Assembly (NCBI GenBank): GCA_002084425.1
Contig: NBLN01000001.1
Location: forward strand, 54,522 to 118,521
DNA: 64,000 nt
Origin: Desulfobacteraceae bacterium 4572_130
Lineage (GTDB): Bacteria > Desulfobacterota > Desulfobacteria > Desulfobacterales > Desulfobacteraceae
Direction of reading: 5' to 3'
Shown here: positions 51,896-61,478 of the stretch, piece after piece
How the letters are laid out: each line of letters begins with the position of its first letter
Position numbering within the stretch: position 1 is the stretch's first letter
Notes under the pieces: generated by a model
Databases searched by the model: none
Told to the model about the DNA's origin: nothing
What the model saw: only the letters and a program-made list of their open reading frames with translations
Made by a program: the position numbers and the translations under genes

Positions 51896-53902
51896 TTATT
51901 CATTTTTCATAGCAACAGCAGTTTCAACAATATTATTTGTTGTAAAGCCGTATTCTTCAAGGACTTTACTGCCTGGAGCTGAAGTTCCAAAACAATCAAT
52001 TCCAATTATTTTACCAAAATCTCCTACATAGCGTTCCCAGCCCATAGTAATACCTGCTTCAACTGCAATGCGATTTTTTATATTAGATGGAAGAATTCTT
52101 TCTTTATAAAAATCAGGAGCTTTTTCAAAAAGTTCCCAACTTGGCATACTTAGAACTCTTGCATTTATTTTTTTGCCCTTTAAAATATTTGCAGCTTTAA
52201 TACAAATATGAACTTCAGAGCCGGAAGCAATAAGAATAATATCAGGATTTTTTTCTGTATTTTGAATTATATAGGCTCCATATTTTAATTCTCCATCTGT
52301 GTCTTGTTTATCAAGAACAGGAAGTTTTTGCCTACTTAAAATAAGTGCTGTTGGAGAATCAAAAGTTTGAAGAGCATACCTCCATGCTTTAGAAGTTTCA
52401 TTTGCATCACAGGGTCTTATAACATTAAGATTTGGGATTGCCCTTAAAGATGTAATATGCTCTACAGGCTGGTGTGTTGGCCCATCTTCTCCAACTGCAA
52501 CACTATCATGGGTAAACACATAAATTATTGGAAGATTCATAAGAGATGCAACTCGTATGGCTGGCCGCATATAATCAGCAAAAACAAGAAATGTTCCTCC
52601 ATAAGGGCGGATGCCACTGTGAAGATACATACCTGACATAATAGATGCCATTGCATGTTCTCGAACTCCAAACATTATATTTCTGCCATCATAAGCATTT
52701 TTCTGAAAATCCTTTGATGAATTAATATATGTTTTATTTGAAGATGCAAGATCTGCTGACCCACCCATAAGAACAGGAAGATTTTTAGCAATACTATTAA
52801 GAACTTTTCCAGAAGCAGCTCTTGTGGCAATAGGTTCATCAGAGGACTTAAACTCAGGAATTTCAGAATCCCAGCCTTTAGTAAGAAATCCGCTTATGGC
52901 ATCAACAAATTCTCCTGCAAGTTCAGGAAATTCTTTTTTATATTCATTAAAAATATCCTGCCATTGCTGTTCTTTTTCCTTGCCTAATTCAACGGATTTT
53001 CTAGATTCTTTAAGAACTTCTTTAGAAACATAAAAATCTTTATCAATGGGAACCCCATAATTTTCTTTAACAAGTTTTATTTCATCAATTCCCAAAGGAG
53101 CTCCATGAGCATCACAAGTATCTTGTTTGTTTGGACTGCCATAAGCAATATGAGTTCTAAGTTTTATAAGACTTGGTTTTTCTGTATTATCTTTACCTGC
53201 TTGAATACCTGCCATGATTTTTTTAATATCATTACCATCATCAATTTCAATAACATGCCAGTTCATTGCCTTAAATTTTGCTGTTACATTTTCAGTAAAA
53301 GTTATATTTGTTTTTCCTTCAATTGAAATTGAATTATCATCATATATTACAATAAGTTTACCAAGACCAAGGTGTCCTGCAAGAGATACAGCTTCATCTG
53401 CAACACCTTCCATAAGGTCTCCGTCTCCACAGATTACATAGGTATTATGGTCAATAATTTTTTTCCCAGATTTATTAAAACGAGCTCCAAGATGGCATTC
53501 AGCAATTGCCATTCCAACTGCATTGGCAAGACCTTGGCCTAGAGGTCCTGTAGTTGTTTCAACACCTGAAGTATGACCAAATTCAGGATGACCCGGAGTT
53601 TTGCTTTTCCATTGCCTGAAATTTTTTAAATCATCAAGTTTTAATCCATACCCATTTAAATAAAGCAGACTATAAAGAAGCATGGAAGCATGACCCCCTG
53701 AAAGTACGAATCTATCTCTATCTATCCATGCAGGATTTCCAGGATTGTGCTTTAAAAAATATTTCCATAAAACAAAGGCAGCAGGAGCAAGCCCCATAGG
53801 AGCTCCTGGGTGTCCTGAATTTGCTTTTTGAATTGCATCAATTGAAAGAGTTCTAATTGTGTTAATACATTGCTGGTCAAGATTTTTACTGGCACAAGCC
53901 AT
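51896..53902 (-). CDS. tkt: Transketolase
   Basis: Transfers two-carbon units in the pentose phosphate pathway. 668 residues from ATG 53902, chosen because AGGAG lies nearby; an upstream frame of 21 codons lacks a ribosome-binding site. [12 protein letters not shown], the TPP motif [25 protein letters not shown]...[26 protein letters not shown] and [19 protein letters not shown] are all present. Full length; single gene rather than split halves. Confidence 0.97.
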   Translation of the reverse strand: MACASKNLDQQCINTIRTLSIDAIQKANSGHPGAPMGLAPAAFVLWKYFLKHNPGNPAWIDRDRFVLSGGHASMLLYSLLYLNGYGLKLDDLKNFRQWKSKTPGHPEFGHTSGVETTTGPLGQGLANAVGMAIAECHLGARFNKSGKKIIDHNTYVICGDGDLMEGVADEAVSLAGHLGLGKLIVIYDDNSISIEGKTNITFTENVTAKFKAMNWHVIEIDDGNDIKKIMAGIQAGKDNTEKPSLIKLRTHIAYGSPNKQDTCDAHGAPLGIDEIKLVKENYGVPIDKDFYVSKEVLKESRKSVELGKEKEQQWQDIFNEYKKEFPELAGEFVDAISGFLTKGWDSEIPEFKSSDEPIATRAASGKVLNSIAKNLPVLMGGSADLASSNKTYINSSKDFQKNAYDGRNIMFGVREHAMASIMSGMYLHSGIRPYGGTFLVFADYMRPAIRVASLMNLPIIYVFTHDSVAVGEDGPTHQPVEHITSLRAIPNLNVIRPCDANETSKAWRYALQTFDSPTALILSRQKLPVLDKQDTDGELKYGAYIIQNTEKNPDIILIASGSEVHICIKAANILKGKKINARVLSMPSWELFEKAPDFYKERILPSNIKNRIAVEAGITMGWERYVGDFGKIIGIDCFGTSAPGSKVLEEYGFTTNNIVETAVAMKNE

Positions 53903-53934
53903 TTTTTTCTCCTGTTTTTTTATTAAAAAAAATG

Positions 53935-53990
53935 AACTCATAAAAAGTTCAAAATTCAAATACAAATGAATTTTTTTAAAACACCATTAA
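53935..53990 (+). repeat. R3 repeat between transketolase and radical SAM genes
   Basis: GAACTCATAAAAAGTTC, then TTTTTTTAAAACACCATTAA. The same form as at 41395. Confidence 0.55.
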
Positions 53991-53993
53991 TTT

Positions 53994-54863
53994 TTATAAC
54001 GCTCTCATAAATTCAGGCTTCAAATCAACTTTGCCCTCCAGAGCTTTAGCAATATAGGCAAGAGTTTTTTCTTTATCCTGGGGCAATTTAGCTCTTATGG
54101 GAAGATAATTAGATGCATGATTAGCATGAAAAAAACCTGATGTAAGATTTGTGGCACCAATCATTAAACCAAGTTCATTTAACATTTCATCTGGAGTAAT
54201 TAAAACAAATTCTCCAGATTTATATTCATTATATAATGGTGTGCCTGGTATAAGCATTAAACTTAAAGCTCCAACATAATCAGGATCAATAGCAGAAAGA
54301 ACTTTTCCTGTTTCTAATGCATGAATACTGGATCGTTTTCTTCCAGCCAGTCCCACAAGAACTGTAATTGAAAGTTTTATACCAGTTTTTTTAACTTTTT
54401 TACCCATTTCAATTAAACGATTTGAATCAGCACCTTTATTAATTTTTTTTAATGTAACATCATCTCCTGTTTCAACACCCATATAAACTATTTTAACACC
54501 AAGTTTTTTTAATTCTTTAAGTTCATCATGAGTTTTCATTTTTATGCTTTTTGTGTTTCCATAAAGTCCAATTCTTTCAACCCATGGAATTCGTTCTTGT
54601 ATTCTCTTAAGAATAGGCACAAGTCTTTTTTGCGGAATAATCAAAGCATCACCATCACATATAAAAACACGATTTTGTCTTTTAAAATATTTTGCAGCAT
54701 AATCAATATCTTCAAAAACAATTGAATTTTTCTTAATGGTAAAACGCTCTCCCATATATGTGCCGCAAAATGTACACTTATTATGGGAACATCCAACTGT
54801 TACCTGTAAAAGAATACTATCTGCTTCACTTGGAGGTCTTATTATATTTCCTTGATAGTGCAT
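53994..54863 (-). CDS. Radical SAM protein of unknown function
   Basis: 289 residues. The cluster motif is VGCSHNKCTFCGTYMG (C25-x4-C30-x2-C33), i.e. Cx4Cx2C. Then VFICDGDALIIP, YMGVETGDDVTLKKINKGAD (Elp3-type third motif) and SLMLIPGTPLYNEY. This is an Elp3/B12-independent radical SAM family often annotated as coproporphyrinogen oxidase-like; I see no HemN-specific features. It may act alone. Two-component genes are divergent. Confidence 0.88.
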   Translation of the reverse strand: MHYQGNIIRPPSEADSILLQVTVGCSHNKCTFCGTYMGERFTIKKNSIVFEDIDYAAKYFKRQNRVFICDGDALIIPQKRLVPILKRIQERIPWVERIGLYGNTKSIKMKTHDELKELKKLGVKIVYMGVETGDDVTLKKINKGADSNRLIEMGKKVKKTGIKLSITVLVGLAGRKRSSIHALETGKVLSAIDPDYVGALSLMLIPGTPLYNEYKSGEFVLITPDEMLNELGLMIGATNLTSGFFHANHASNYLPIRAKLPQDKEKTLAYIAKALEGKVDLKPEFMRAL

Positions 54864-54883
54864 TTATAAAATCCTTTAAAAAA

Positions 54884-54925
54884 ATTGATGGGATTGTAAA
54901 AATTTTTTATCTACATTATTATATT
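54884..54925 (+). repeat. R3 repeat upstream of the radical SAM gene
   Basis: AATTGATGGGATTGTAAAAA, then TTTTTTATCTACATTATT, the sense form of the long R3. Confidence 0.6.
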
Positions 54926-55034
54926 TGTCTTGTATGATTAAAGTCAACAAGGTGTTATCTGGTAATTCTTGGTAAAAATTCAAGTAACTTACTCTAATTA
55001 TTATCTAGAGAAAAAAAATATAAAATTGGATGCA

Positions 55035-55078
55035 TTATATAGTATCGTAAGCAATTTACGCGTACGCTATATGGTATT
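55035..55078. promoter_or_regulatory. Imperfect hairpin in the divergent radical SAM/histidine kinase region
   Basis: ATATAG...CGTAA pairs with TTACG...CTATAT around GCAAT, with an embedded palindrome GCGTACGC. It could be an operator of the two-component genes. Weak. Confidence 0.25.
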
Positions 55079-55131
55079 TTATAAATCGCAAATTGTATTA
55101 TAAATTATAATCACCTTAAAAAATTTTAAAT

Positions 55132-56118
55132 ATGTTAATAAAAAATATGCAGATAGAAAACACTTCAAAATGGTATTTACACCCTGTCTTTATTTTTACC
55201 TGTTCTATTATTGCTCTTACAACCTCTCTTGTTCTTACTACTTACTGGTACATGGAAATAACAGCAGCCCTTGAAATAATTATTAAAAAATTTCATATTG
55301 ATCCAAAACAGATATTTCCCTCAAAAACTGGTATGATTTTTATTGTTTTAACTCTTCTTGTTACTGTTGTTCTAGCTGGAATTTTTCTTGCCTTTGTATA
55401 TTATCAGCGAACAGTCAGGCTTTTCAGGCTTCAGCATAATTTTATATATAATTTTACCCATGAATTAAAAACCCCTGTAACTTCTTTAAAAATATATATT
55501 GAAACATTTTTACGTCATAAAATTAAAGAAGATGATATTAAAAAATACAGCAAATATATGTTAGATGATATTGATAGGCTCATTAAAAATATTAATAGTA
55601 TATTAAATCTTGCCAAGATAGAAAGCCAAACTTATGAAGCAGAACTTTCTTATGAAGATTTAGCACAAAAGGCAAAAGAATTTTGTACTAAAAATCAAAC
55701 TCTTTTTAGAAATTGCAAAATTAATGTAATAACTCCTGAAAAAACAAAAACTATATGTCAGGTTAATATACTTCTTTTTGAGATATTGCTTATGAATATT
55801 CTTTCTAATGCTGTTAAATATAATGAATCTAAACAACCTGAAATAAATATATATTTTCGTTTTTATAAAAAAAAAATAATTGTTGATTTTAAAGATAATG
55901 GCATTGGTATTGAAAAAAAAGAAATAAAAAAGATTTTCAGTAAATTTTATCAAATAGAAAAGCATGAAAATATTGATGTAAAAGGAACAGGGCTTGGGCT
56001 CTATCTGGTTTCCAGTATAGCAAAAATACATGGATGGAAAATTAAAGCAAAAAGTGATGGTAAAAAAAAAGGAGCTGTATTTACACTTAGCATACCAATG
56101 GAAAATTCTATTAAATAA
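55132..56118 (+). CDS. Sensor histidine kinase
   Basis: 328 residues. TM1 at about 18-40, a short periplasmic loop of about 25 residues, TM2 at about 67-91, then the H box HNFIYNFTHELKTPVTSLK (phospho-acceptor His110), N box ILLMNILSNAVKYNE, G1 DNGIGIEKKEIKKIFSKFYQ and G2 GTGLGLYLVSSIAKIHGW. No HAMP or PAS domain. The loop is too small for a large ligand domain. The response regulator follows after 11 bases. The signal is unknown. Confidence 0.95.
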   Translation: MLIKNMQIENTSKWYLHPVFIFTCSIIALTTSLVLTTYWYMEITAALEIIIKKFHIDPKQIFPSKTGMIFIVLTLLVTVVLAGIFLAFVYYQRTVRLFRLQHNFIYNFTHELKTPVTSLKIYIETFLRHKIKEDDIKKYSKYMLDDIDRLIKNINSILNLAKIESQTYEAELSYEDLAQKAKEFCTKNQTLFRNCKINVITPEKTKTICQVNILLFEILLMNILSNAVKYNESKQPEINIYFRFYKKKIIVDFKDNGIGIEKKEIKKIFSKFYQIEKHENIDVKGTGLGLYLVSSIAKIHGWKIKAKSDGKKKGAVFTLSIPMENSIK

Positions 56119-56129
56119 AGGAATAATCT

Positions 56130-56846
56130 ATGGGAGATACTCAAAAGGAACGAATTTTGGTTATAGAAGATGAAGAACATATTGCTGAAGCTCTTAAATT
56201 AAATTTAACTATACAGGGATATAATGTAAAAATTTCTCCAGATGGAATCACAGGGCTTAATAAATGGAGAGCCTGGCTTCCTGATCTTATAGTGCTTGAT
56301 ATTATGCTTCCCATGATTGATGGCTTTTCAGTTCTTAGAACCATTAGAAAAGAAGATAAAAAAATTCCAGTTTTAATTCTTTCTGCAAAAGCTAGTATTA
56401 AAGACAAGATTAAAGGATTTCACTGTGGCGTTGATGATTATCTTGCAAAGCCTTTTAATCTAGATGAATTTCTTTTGCGTGTTCAAAGACTTCTTGCCAA
56501 AAAAGCATGGTATATTAAAAAAAATAATAAAATTCTTTTTAATGGTGATTCTTATACTTTTGGAATAAATCATATTAATTTTATTACATGTAATGCTCAA
56601 TGTACAAAGGGTAAGATAACTCTTACAAAACAAGAGATAAAACTTCTTAAAATTTTTATTGCAAATAAAGGAAAAACTGTTTCAAGAGAAAAACTTCTTG
56701 AGACAGGCTGGGGTTATTCAAGCGATATCACCACTAGAACCCTTGATAATTTTATAGTAAGATTTAGGAAATATTTTGAAAAAAATCCTAAAAAACCTTG
56801 TTATTTTAAAAGCAGGAGAGCAGTGGGATATATTTTTGACCATTAA
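56130..56846 (+). CDS. OmpR-family response regulator
   Basis: 238 residues. Receiver domain with acidic pair EDEEH (near 13-17), phospho-acceptor D57 in LIVLDIMLP, Thr/Ser-type LILSAKAS and KPF; C-terminal winged helix with LTKQEIKLLKIFIANKGKTVSREKLLETGWGYSSDITTRTLDNFIVRFRKYFE. It is the partner of the upstream kinase. Ribosome-binding site AAGGAA. Confidence 0.96.
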   Translation: MGDTQKERILVIEDEEHIAEALKLNLTIQGYNVKISPDGITGLNKWRAWLPDLIVLDIMLPMIDGFSVLRTIRKEDKKIPVLILSAKASIKDKIKGFHCGVDDYLAKPFNLDEFLLRVQRLLAKKAWYIKKNNKILFNGDSYTFGINHINFITCNAQCTKGKITLTKQEIKLLKIFIANKGKTVSREKLLETGWGYSSDITTRTLDNFIVRFRKYFEKNPKKPCYFKSRRAVGYIFDH

Positions 56847-56872
56847 ATTTTAATCAGGGGAAATACTAAAAA

Positions 56873-56895
56873 ATATAAAAACAGACTTTTTATAT
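56873..56895. terminator. Bidirectional AT-rich terminator between response regulator and batDE
   Basis: ATATAAAAA, loop CAGAC, TTTTTATAT. A 9-bp A/T stem between convergent genes; position fits, stability is low. Confidence 0.5.
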
Positions 56896-56898
56896 TAT

Positions 56899-59415
56899 CT
56901 AAATAATTTCAGCATCTTCCTGCTTTAGCCATCCAATTTTTCCCTTGGAAAAAAATATTTTAAAATATTTTTCCTGTCTTTTTTGAACTTTTACTTTTGT
57001 TCCAGAATGAAGAACAAAAAGTTTAGTTGAATTATCTGAAAAATCTGATCTTACAAAGGTTTTATCTTTAATAATTACAGCATAATCATTAATTCCCCTT
57101 TGAAAATAATCAAAGAATAAAGTGCTAGTAATTATAATGGGAAAAAAGAAAAGAAAAATACCTGCATAGGTAAATATTTTCCTTTTTATAACAGTTTGTA
57201 TGCCTGCATAAATAAAAAATATTAAAAAAGATATTAAAGAAAAATACTGCAATGTTCTAAAAGAAATCATATTTTTCCAGAAAAATAAAATATCTGAAAT
57301 ATTAACTTTTGAGTCTGATTTTATATCTTTTACAAAATTTTCTGCATAATTTAAATTAAATTTAAGATCAGGATCAAAAGGAATTATTTTTTTTGATCTT
57401 TCATACCAAAGAATTGCTCTTCCTATATTTCCAGCCTTAAAATAGGAATTTCCAATATTATAATAAATCTCACCATTTTTTATTCCCTTTTCAACTATTT
57501 TTTCAAATTCTTTACAAGCTTTTAAATATTTGCCTTGCTTATATTCCTGAATTGCTTTTACAAAAATCAGGTTTACTTTATTTACTGCCAGATTTGCTTT
57601 GTTTCCTGATTGACTATTGCTATTAGCAGATGATTCTCCTGGTAAAAAAGAAAAAACAAAACAACATAAAATAATAACTCCCAAAGTTTTAAAAAAAATT
57701 TTACACCGTTTAATAAGCTCTTTTTTAAAATCTAAATTTAAAGAATTTTTTCCATATCTTAGGGCTTCAATATCAGATAAAATTTTTGAAAATTCATTTG
57801 CTTCATTTGTTGAATAACCCGTTGATATCAAAATTTCCTCGGCTTCATCTTTTGTTAGAGATTTGCCCATAATCCCTTTTTTTGATAATATTTTTGAAAT
57901 TAATGCTGTATAAAGAAATTTTAAAAAATCTTGTTTTAAAAGACTAGAATTTTCTGCTTTTTTAAAACTTTCCCTTGATATTTTTTCCATGATTATGAAA
58001 GGAGATTCTTTTTTTCCAGTAAAAAAAAGAAATATTTTTAAAAAATAAAAAATAACACATGGAATACAAAGCAAAATAATAAAAACATAAAAAGAAAGCT
58101 GATTTTTTTGAGTTAAAATTTTAGGATCTGTTTTTAAGGCAAGAATATCATGACCTGTGAACTCAACGCTTTTTGCCTTAATATTTTTATCTGTTGTTTG
58201 TTTGTTTTGTAAAAAATTTTCATTGGTTGCATCTTGTTGAGATTTTCCAACAATTAAGTTTAAACTTGAACTTGAAACTGTTTTATATTTATTAGATTGA
58301 ATATCAAAATAACAAAGATTTATAGGCTTAATAATAAATGAGCCTGATTTGATGGGAACAAGTGCTTTTTTAAATATTTTTTCCCCGGAATATCCCTGTA
58401 AAGTAAGGTTTAATTTTTTTTTGGTTATATCATCATAAATTTTAAAGGATTCAGGAATTAAAATTTGGGAGAGACTTGCATCAATAATATTTCCTTTTCC
58501 TGATATAGTAATAGTAAGAGTCGCAGAATCACCTGTCTTTAATATTGTTTTATCAATATCTGCTTTAATGAAAAATTTTCCTACAAGCCCTGAAAATTCC
58601 TCTTTACCATTATAAATAGGAAGTTCATTTACCTTAACTTTAATAGAATTTGTTTTGATTTTTTTTGTTCTGGTATTTGTTCTTGAAAAAAATTGATTTT
58701 TAAAAAATAAATCATTAAAAGGATCTCTATTTTGCTGCACAGGAATTTCACACATTATAACACTAGGTTCAATTTCAAAATCTCCTGTTTTTTCAGGAAT
58801 AAGCACATATCTTATTCTAGTTACTTTATAATTTCTTCCATTAATATTTTCTGAAAATTCTTGTCTTTTATTAGTTTCTGTTGCAAAAAAATTTAAAAAT
58901 GATGGTTCTTTAAGTCTTGCCTTGGAAAAATTAACAGCAGTGTAAAATTCCAATTCATATATAGTTTGTTGTCCCAGGAACAATTCTTTCTCAGAAATTT
59001 TTGCATTAGCAAATATATCTCTGTAATCTTTTTCATGAGAAGATAATTTAGAAACCTTAATTAATATTTCTCTTGTATAAAAAATATCATTTCCTTTGGA
59101 AACCTCTAAAGCAGGTATTTTTAAAGTTCCATGTTTTAATGGCATAAGAATATAATTATAAATAACTTTTTTAAAATATTTACCATTTATAATACTCACA
59201 CTTGTTCCAGTACTACTTTCAATAACTTTAAAGTCAGTTATGATAGATGTATCAACATTGCCTTGTTCGCCATCTATAACAACTTTAAGGAAAATTGAAT
59301 CATTCTCTGATATTATATTTTTATTAACCTCAGCACTTACACCAATATTAGAAGAAAATCCCTGAACAGGAATAAACAATAAAAATAATAATATGTAAAA
59401 AATAATTTTGTTCAT
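56899..59415 (-). CDS. BatD-BatE fusion protein
   Basis: 838 residues. The signal peptide (1-22) is followed by a BatD-like beta-rich exoplasmic domain (repeated GTLKIPALEVSKG, RIRYVLIPEKTGDFEIEPSV, GSFIIKPINL), TM at about 437-462, a second hydrophobic stretch near 575 (VIILCCFVFSFLPGESSA, resembling the signal peptide of a once separate BatE), a TPR region (YYNIGNSYFKAGNIGRAILWYERSKKIIPFDPDL), two TMs and a terminal SH3-like domain (FVRSDFSDNSTKLFVLHSGTKVKV). Bat proteins with MoxR ATPases support envelope stress tolerance, mechanism unclear. Confidence 0.87.
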   Translation of the reverse strand: MNKIIFYILLFLLFIPVQGFSSNIGVSAEVNKNIISENDSIFLKVVIDGEQGNVDTSIITDFKVIESSTGTSVSIINGKYFKKVIYNYILMPLKHGTLKIPALEVSKGNDIFYTREILIKVSKLSSHEKDYRDIFANAKISEKELFLGQQTIYELEFYTAVNFSKARLKEPSFLNFFATETNKRQEFSENINGRNYKVTRIRYVLIPEKTGDFEIEPSVIMCEIPVQQNRDPFNDLFFKNQFFSRTNTRTKKIKTNSIKVKVNELPIYNGKEEFSGLVGKFFIKADIDKTILKTGDSATLTITISGKGNIIDASLSQILIPESFKIYDDITKKKLNLTLQGYSGEKIFKKALVPIKSGSFIIKPINLCYFDIQSNKYKTVSSSSLNLIVGKSQQDATNENFLQNKQTTDKNIKAKSVEFTGHDILALKTDPKILTQKNQLSFYVFIILLCIPCVIFYFLKIFLFFTGKKESPFIIMEKISRESFKKAENSSLLKQDFLKFLYTALISKILSKKGIMGKSLTKDEAEEILISTGYSTNEANEFSKILSDIEALRYGKNSLNLDFKKELIKRCKIFFKTLGVIILCCFVFSFLPGESSANSNSQSGNKANLAVNKVNLIFVKAIQEYKQGKYLKACKEFEKIVEKGIKNGEIYYNIGNSYFKAGNIGRAILWYERSKKIIPFDPDLKFNLNYAENFVKDIKSDSKVNISDILFFWKNMISFRTLQYFSLISFLIFFIYAGIQTVIKRKIFTYAGIFLFFFPIIITSTLFFDYFQRGINDYAVIIKDKTFVRSDFSDNSTKLFVLHSGTKVKVQKRQEKYFKIFFSKGKIGWLKQEDAEII

Positions 59416-59510
59416 GGTTTTGATTTATGCTGTTGTTCATTTACAATATATTGTAAATTTATAGCTATCATTTTAGATCTTCCAATTCATAATTAACTAT
59501 TAATGATTTT

Positions 59511-61394
59511 CTACCAGTCTTTTTCAACATTTTTTTTTTCATATTTAAAAAGCAAAGCCCTGCCCGGTTTATCTTCAAGTCTATTAAGCATTCTTTCATT
59601 AGCTTGTTTGGATAATGTATTTTTTAAATCTTTTGCATCTTTTTTCTGTATATTTTTATTTTCTGAATTTTGATTTTTACCATTTTCCAGATTTTCTTTT
59701 TTGTTTTGGTTTTCTTTTTCCTGATTTTGTTCTTTGTTTTTATTGTTTTCATTCTTATCTGATTTGTTTTTATTTTCTTTGTCTTGATTTTCTTGATTTT
59801 TATCTTGTTTATTTTTGTCTTGTTTGTCCTGATCTTTTCCCTCTTGATTTTCCTTATTCTGGTCTTGTTTATCCTGATTATTATTTTCTTTATCTTGGTC
59901 TTTTTTATCATCTTTATTCTTATCATTCTTATTTTTATTATCTTTAGATTTCTGCTTTTGCTGTTCTAACTTTTTCTTTACAAATTCAATATTTTCCTTT
60001 GCTTTTATATCATTAGGATTTTCTTTTAGAACTTTTTCATATTCTTTTATGGCATCTTCCAGCTTTCCCAGACGATATTTAGTATTGCCTAAATTGTATC
60101 TAATTTTATTTTTTAATTCCTTATCATCTGTTTTTAAAGCCTTTGCAAAATTTTGCAAAGCACTTTCATAATCACCATTTTTATAGACAGCACTGCCAAT
60201 ATTATAATAAAGTTCCATTTTATCAGGTCTTTGAAGCTGGGCATCAATAAAATATTTTTCTGCATCTTTATATTGTTCTTCTAAAAAAGCTTTAATGCCT
60301 TTTTTTACGCTTTTTGAAACTCCTCCATAACAAATATTAAAATTTGAAAAAACAAAAAAACAAAAAACAAAAATTATAAAAAAAGTCTTTTTTTTACTCT
60401 TCCCAATATTTTTGCTTTTCCCAATAAAAAGTTCAATTAACATTAAAATAATTGCTGGAAAAAGAAACCATTGAAATCTATTTTCCAATACTTTTTTCTT
60501 ATTGGTTTTTAAAATATTCTTATCCATATTTTTTTGGATTTCATCAAAATATATTAAATTTAAGTCTATATCTCCTGCAACAGATCTTACATATATTCCA
60601 TTAGTTATTGCTGCAATTTTTTTTAAAGTTTTTTCATCTACCTTAGAAAGTATTATGGTCCCATTTTTATCTTTTTTAAATCCCTTGTCTGCATCTGGAA
60701 TAGGAGCTCCTTGTTCTTTTCCTATACCAACACAAAAAATTTTTACGCCTTTTTCTCTAGCTTTTTCAGCTATTTTAAAGGGTTTGCCTGATGTGTTTTC
60801 ACCATCTGTTATTAAAATAATTGCCTTTTCTGATTCAATTTTTTTTTCAAAGGAATTTAAAGCAATCTCAATTGCTCCACCAATATCTGTACCACCAATT
60901 GGCAGATATTCAGGATTAAGTGCCTTTAAAAAAATATTAAAGGCATTGTAATCCAAAGTAAGGGGACATTGAAGTATAGCTCTACCTGCAAAGGCCACAA
61001 GTCCTGCTCTGTCAGATCTCATCATTTTTAAAAGATCTATAATTTCATGCTTTGCCCGTTCCAAACGGTTGGGCTTAATATCTGATGCAAGCATACTTTT
61101 AGAGGTGTCAAGACAGATCATAATATCAACACCTTTTTGTTCAACTTTTTCCCATCTAAATCCATAAAAAGGTTCACAAAGACATATAACAATAAGAATA
61201 AGAGAAATTATAAGAAAAATTGATTTTATCCATATTCGTTTTTCACTATAATAAGGAAAAATGGAATCATAGGCTTTTTTACTGGCAAATCTAGCTAGAA
61301 TTTTTGATCTTTTTTTAATGCCATAAAAAATTAAACAAAAAAGAAAAAATACCAGCCACAAAAGATAAAACATATATGGATTTGAAAATTTCAT
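59511..61394 (-). CDS. BatB-BatC fusion (VWA and TPR domains)
   Basis: 627 residues: two N-terminal membrane segments, a VWA domain with the MIDAS motif DTSKSMLASD near 94-103, another TM near 310 and 345, three TPR units (AEKYFIDAQLQRPDKMELYYNIG...) and, from about 488, a 100-residue tail almost wholly of Lys, Asn, Asp, Gln and Glu. BatB and BatC are separate in many species; the TPR part is the BatC equivalent. The batA gene is upstream, separated by the foreign cassette. Confidence 0.87.
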   Translation of the reverse strand: MKFSNPYMFYLLWLVFFLFCLIFYGIKKRSKILARFASKKAYDSIFPYYSEKRIWIKSIFLIISLILIVICLCEPFYGFRWEKVEQKGVDIMICLDTSKSMLASDIKPNRLERAKHEIIDLLKMMRSDRAGLVAFAGRAILQCPLTLDYNAFNIFLKALNPEYLPIGGTDIGGAIEIALNSFEKKIESEKAIILITDGENTSGKPFKIAEKAREKGVKIFCVGIGKEQGAPIPDADKGFKKDKNGTIILSKVDEKTLKKIAAITNGIYVRSVAGDIDLNLIYFDEIQKNMDKNILKTNKKKVLENRFQWFLFPAIILMLIELFIGKSKNIGKSKKKTFFIIFVFCFFVFSNFNICYGGVSKSVKKGIKAFLEEQYKDAEKYFIDAQLQRPDKMELYYNIGSAVYKNGDYESALQNFAKALKTDDKELKNKIRYNLGNTKYRLGKLEDAIKEYEKVLKENPNDIKAKENIEFVKKKLEQQKQKSKDNKNKNDKNKDDKKDQDKENNNQDKQDQNKENQEGKDQDKQDKNKQDKNQENQDKENKNKSDKNENNKNKEQNQEKENQNKKENLENGKNQNSENKNIQKKDAKDLKNTLSKQANERMLNRLEDKPGRALLFKYEKKNVEKDW

Positions 61395-61409
61395 TTTTTT
61401 CCGATTAAA

Positions 61410-61478
61410 ATATAACGGCCGGGCTGACAGGTGTGCGGGCAGTGTTTCCGCACATCTTTGTCCAGCCCGTTGTTAAAT
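61410..61478 (-). other. Integron attC recombination site
   Basis: Reverse strand: R'' ATTTAAC, L'' GGGCTGGAC, central stem TGTGCGG / CCGCACA with loop AAACACTGC, L' GTCAGCCC, R' GTTATAT. L'' carries an extra G relative to L', as the extrahelical base of attC sites does. R' matches GTTRRRY except one base; the first bases of the cassette (TTAAAT at 62214) would complete a perfect GTTAAAT in the circular form. Confidence 0.85.

Noticed and set aside
59615..59969. Hydrophobic + strand frames opposite the batBC tail
   Set aside because: Complement of the Lys/Asn-rich low-complexity tail, which gives Phe/Leu/Ile runs by codon complementarity.
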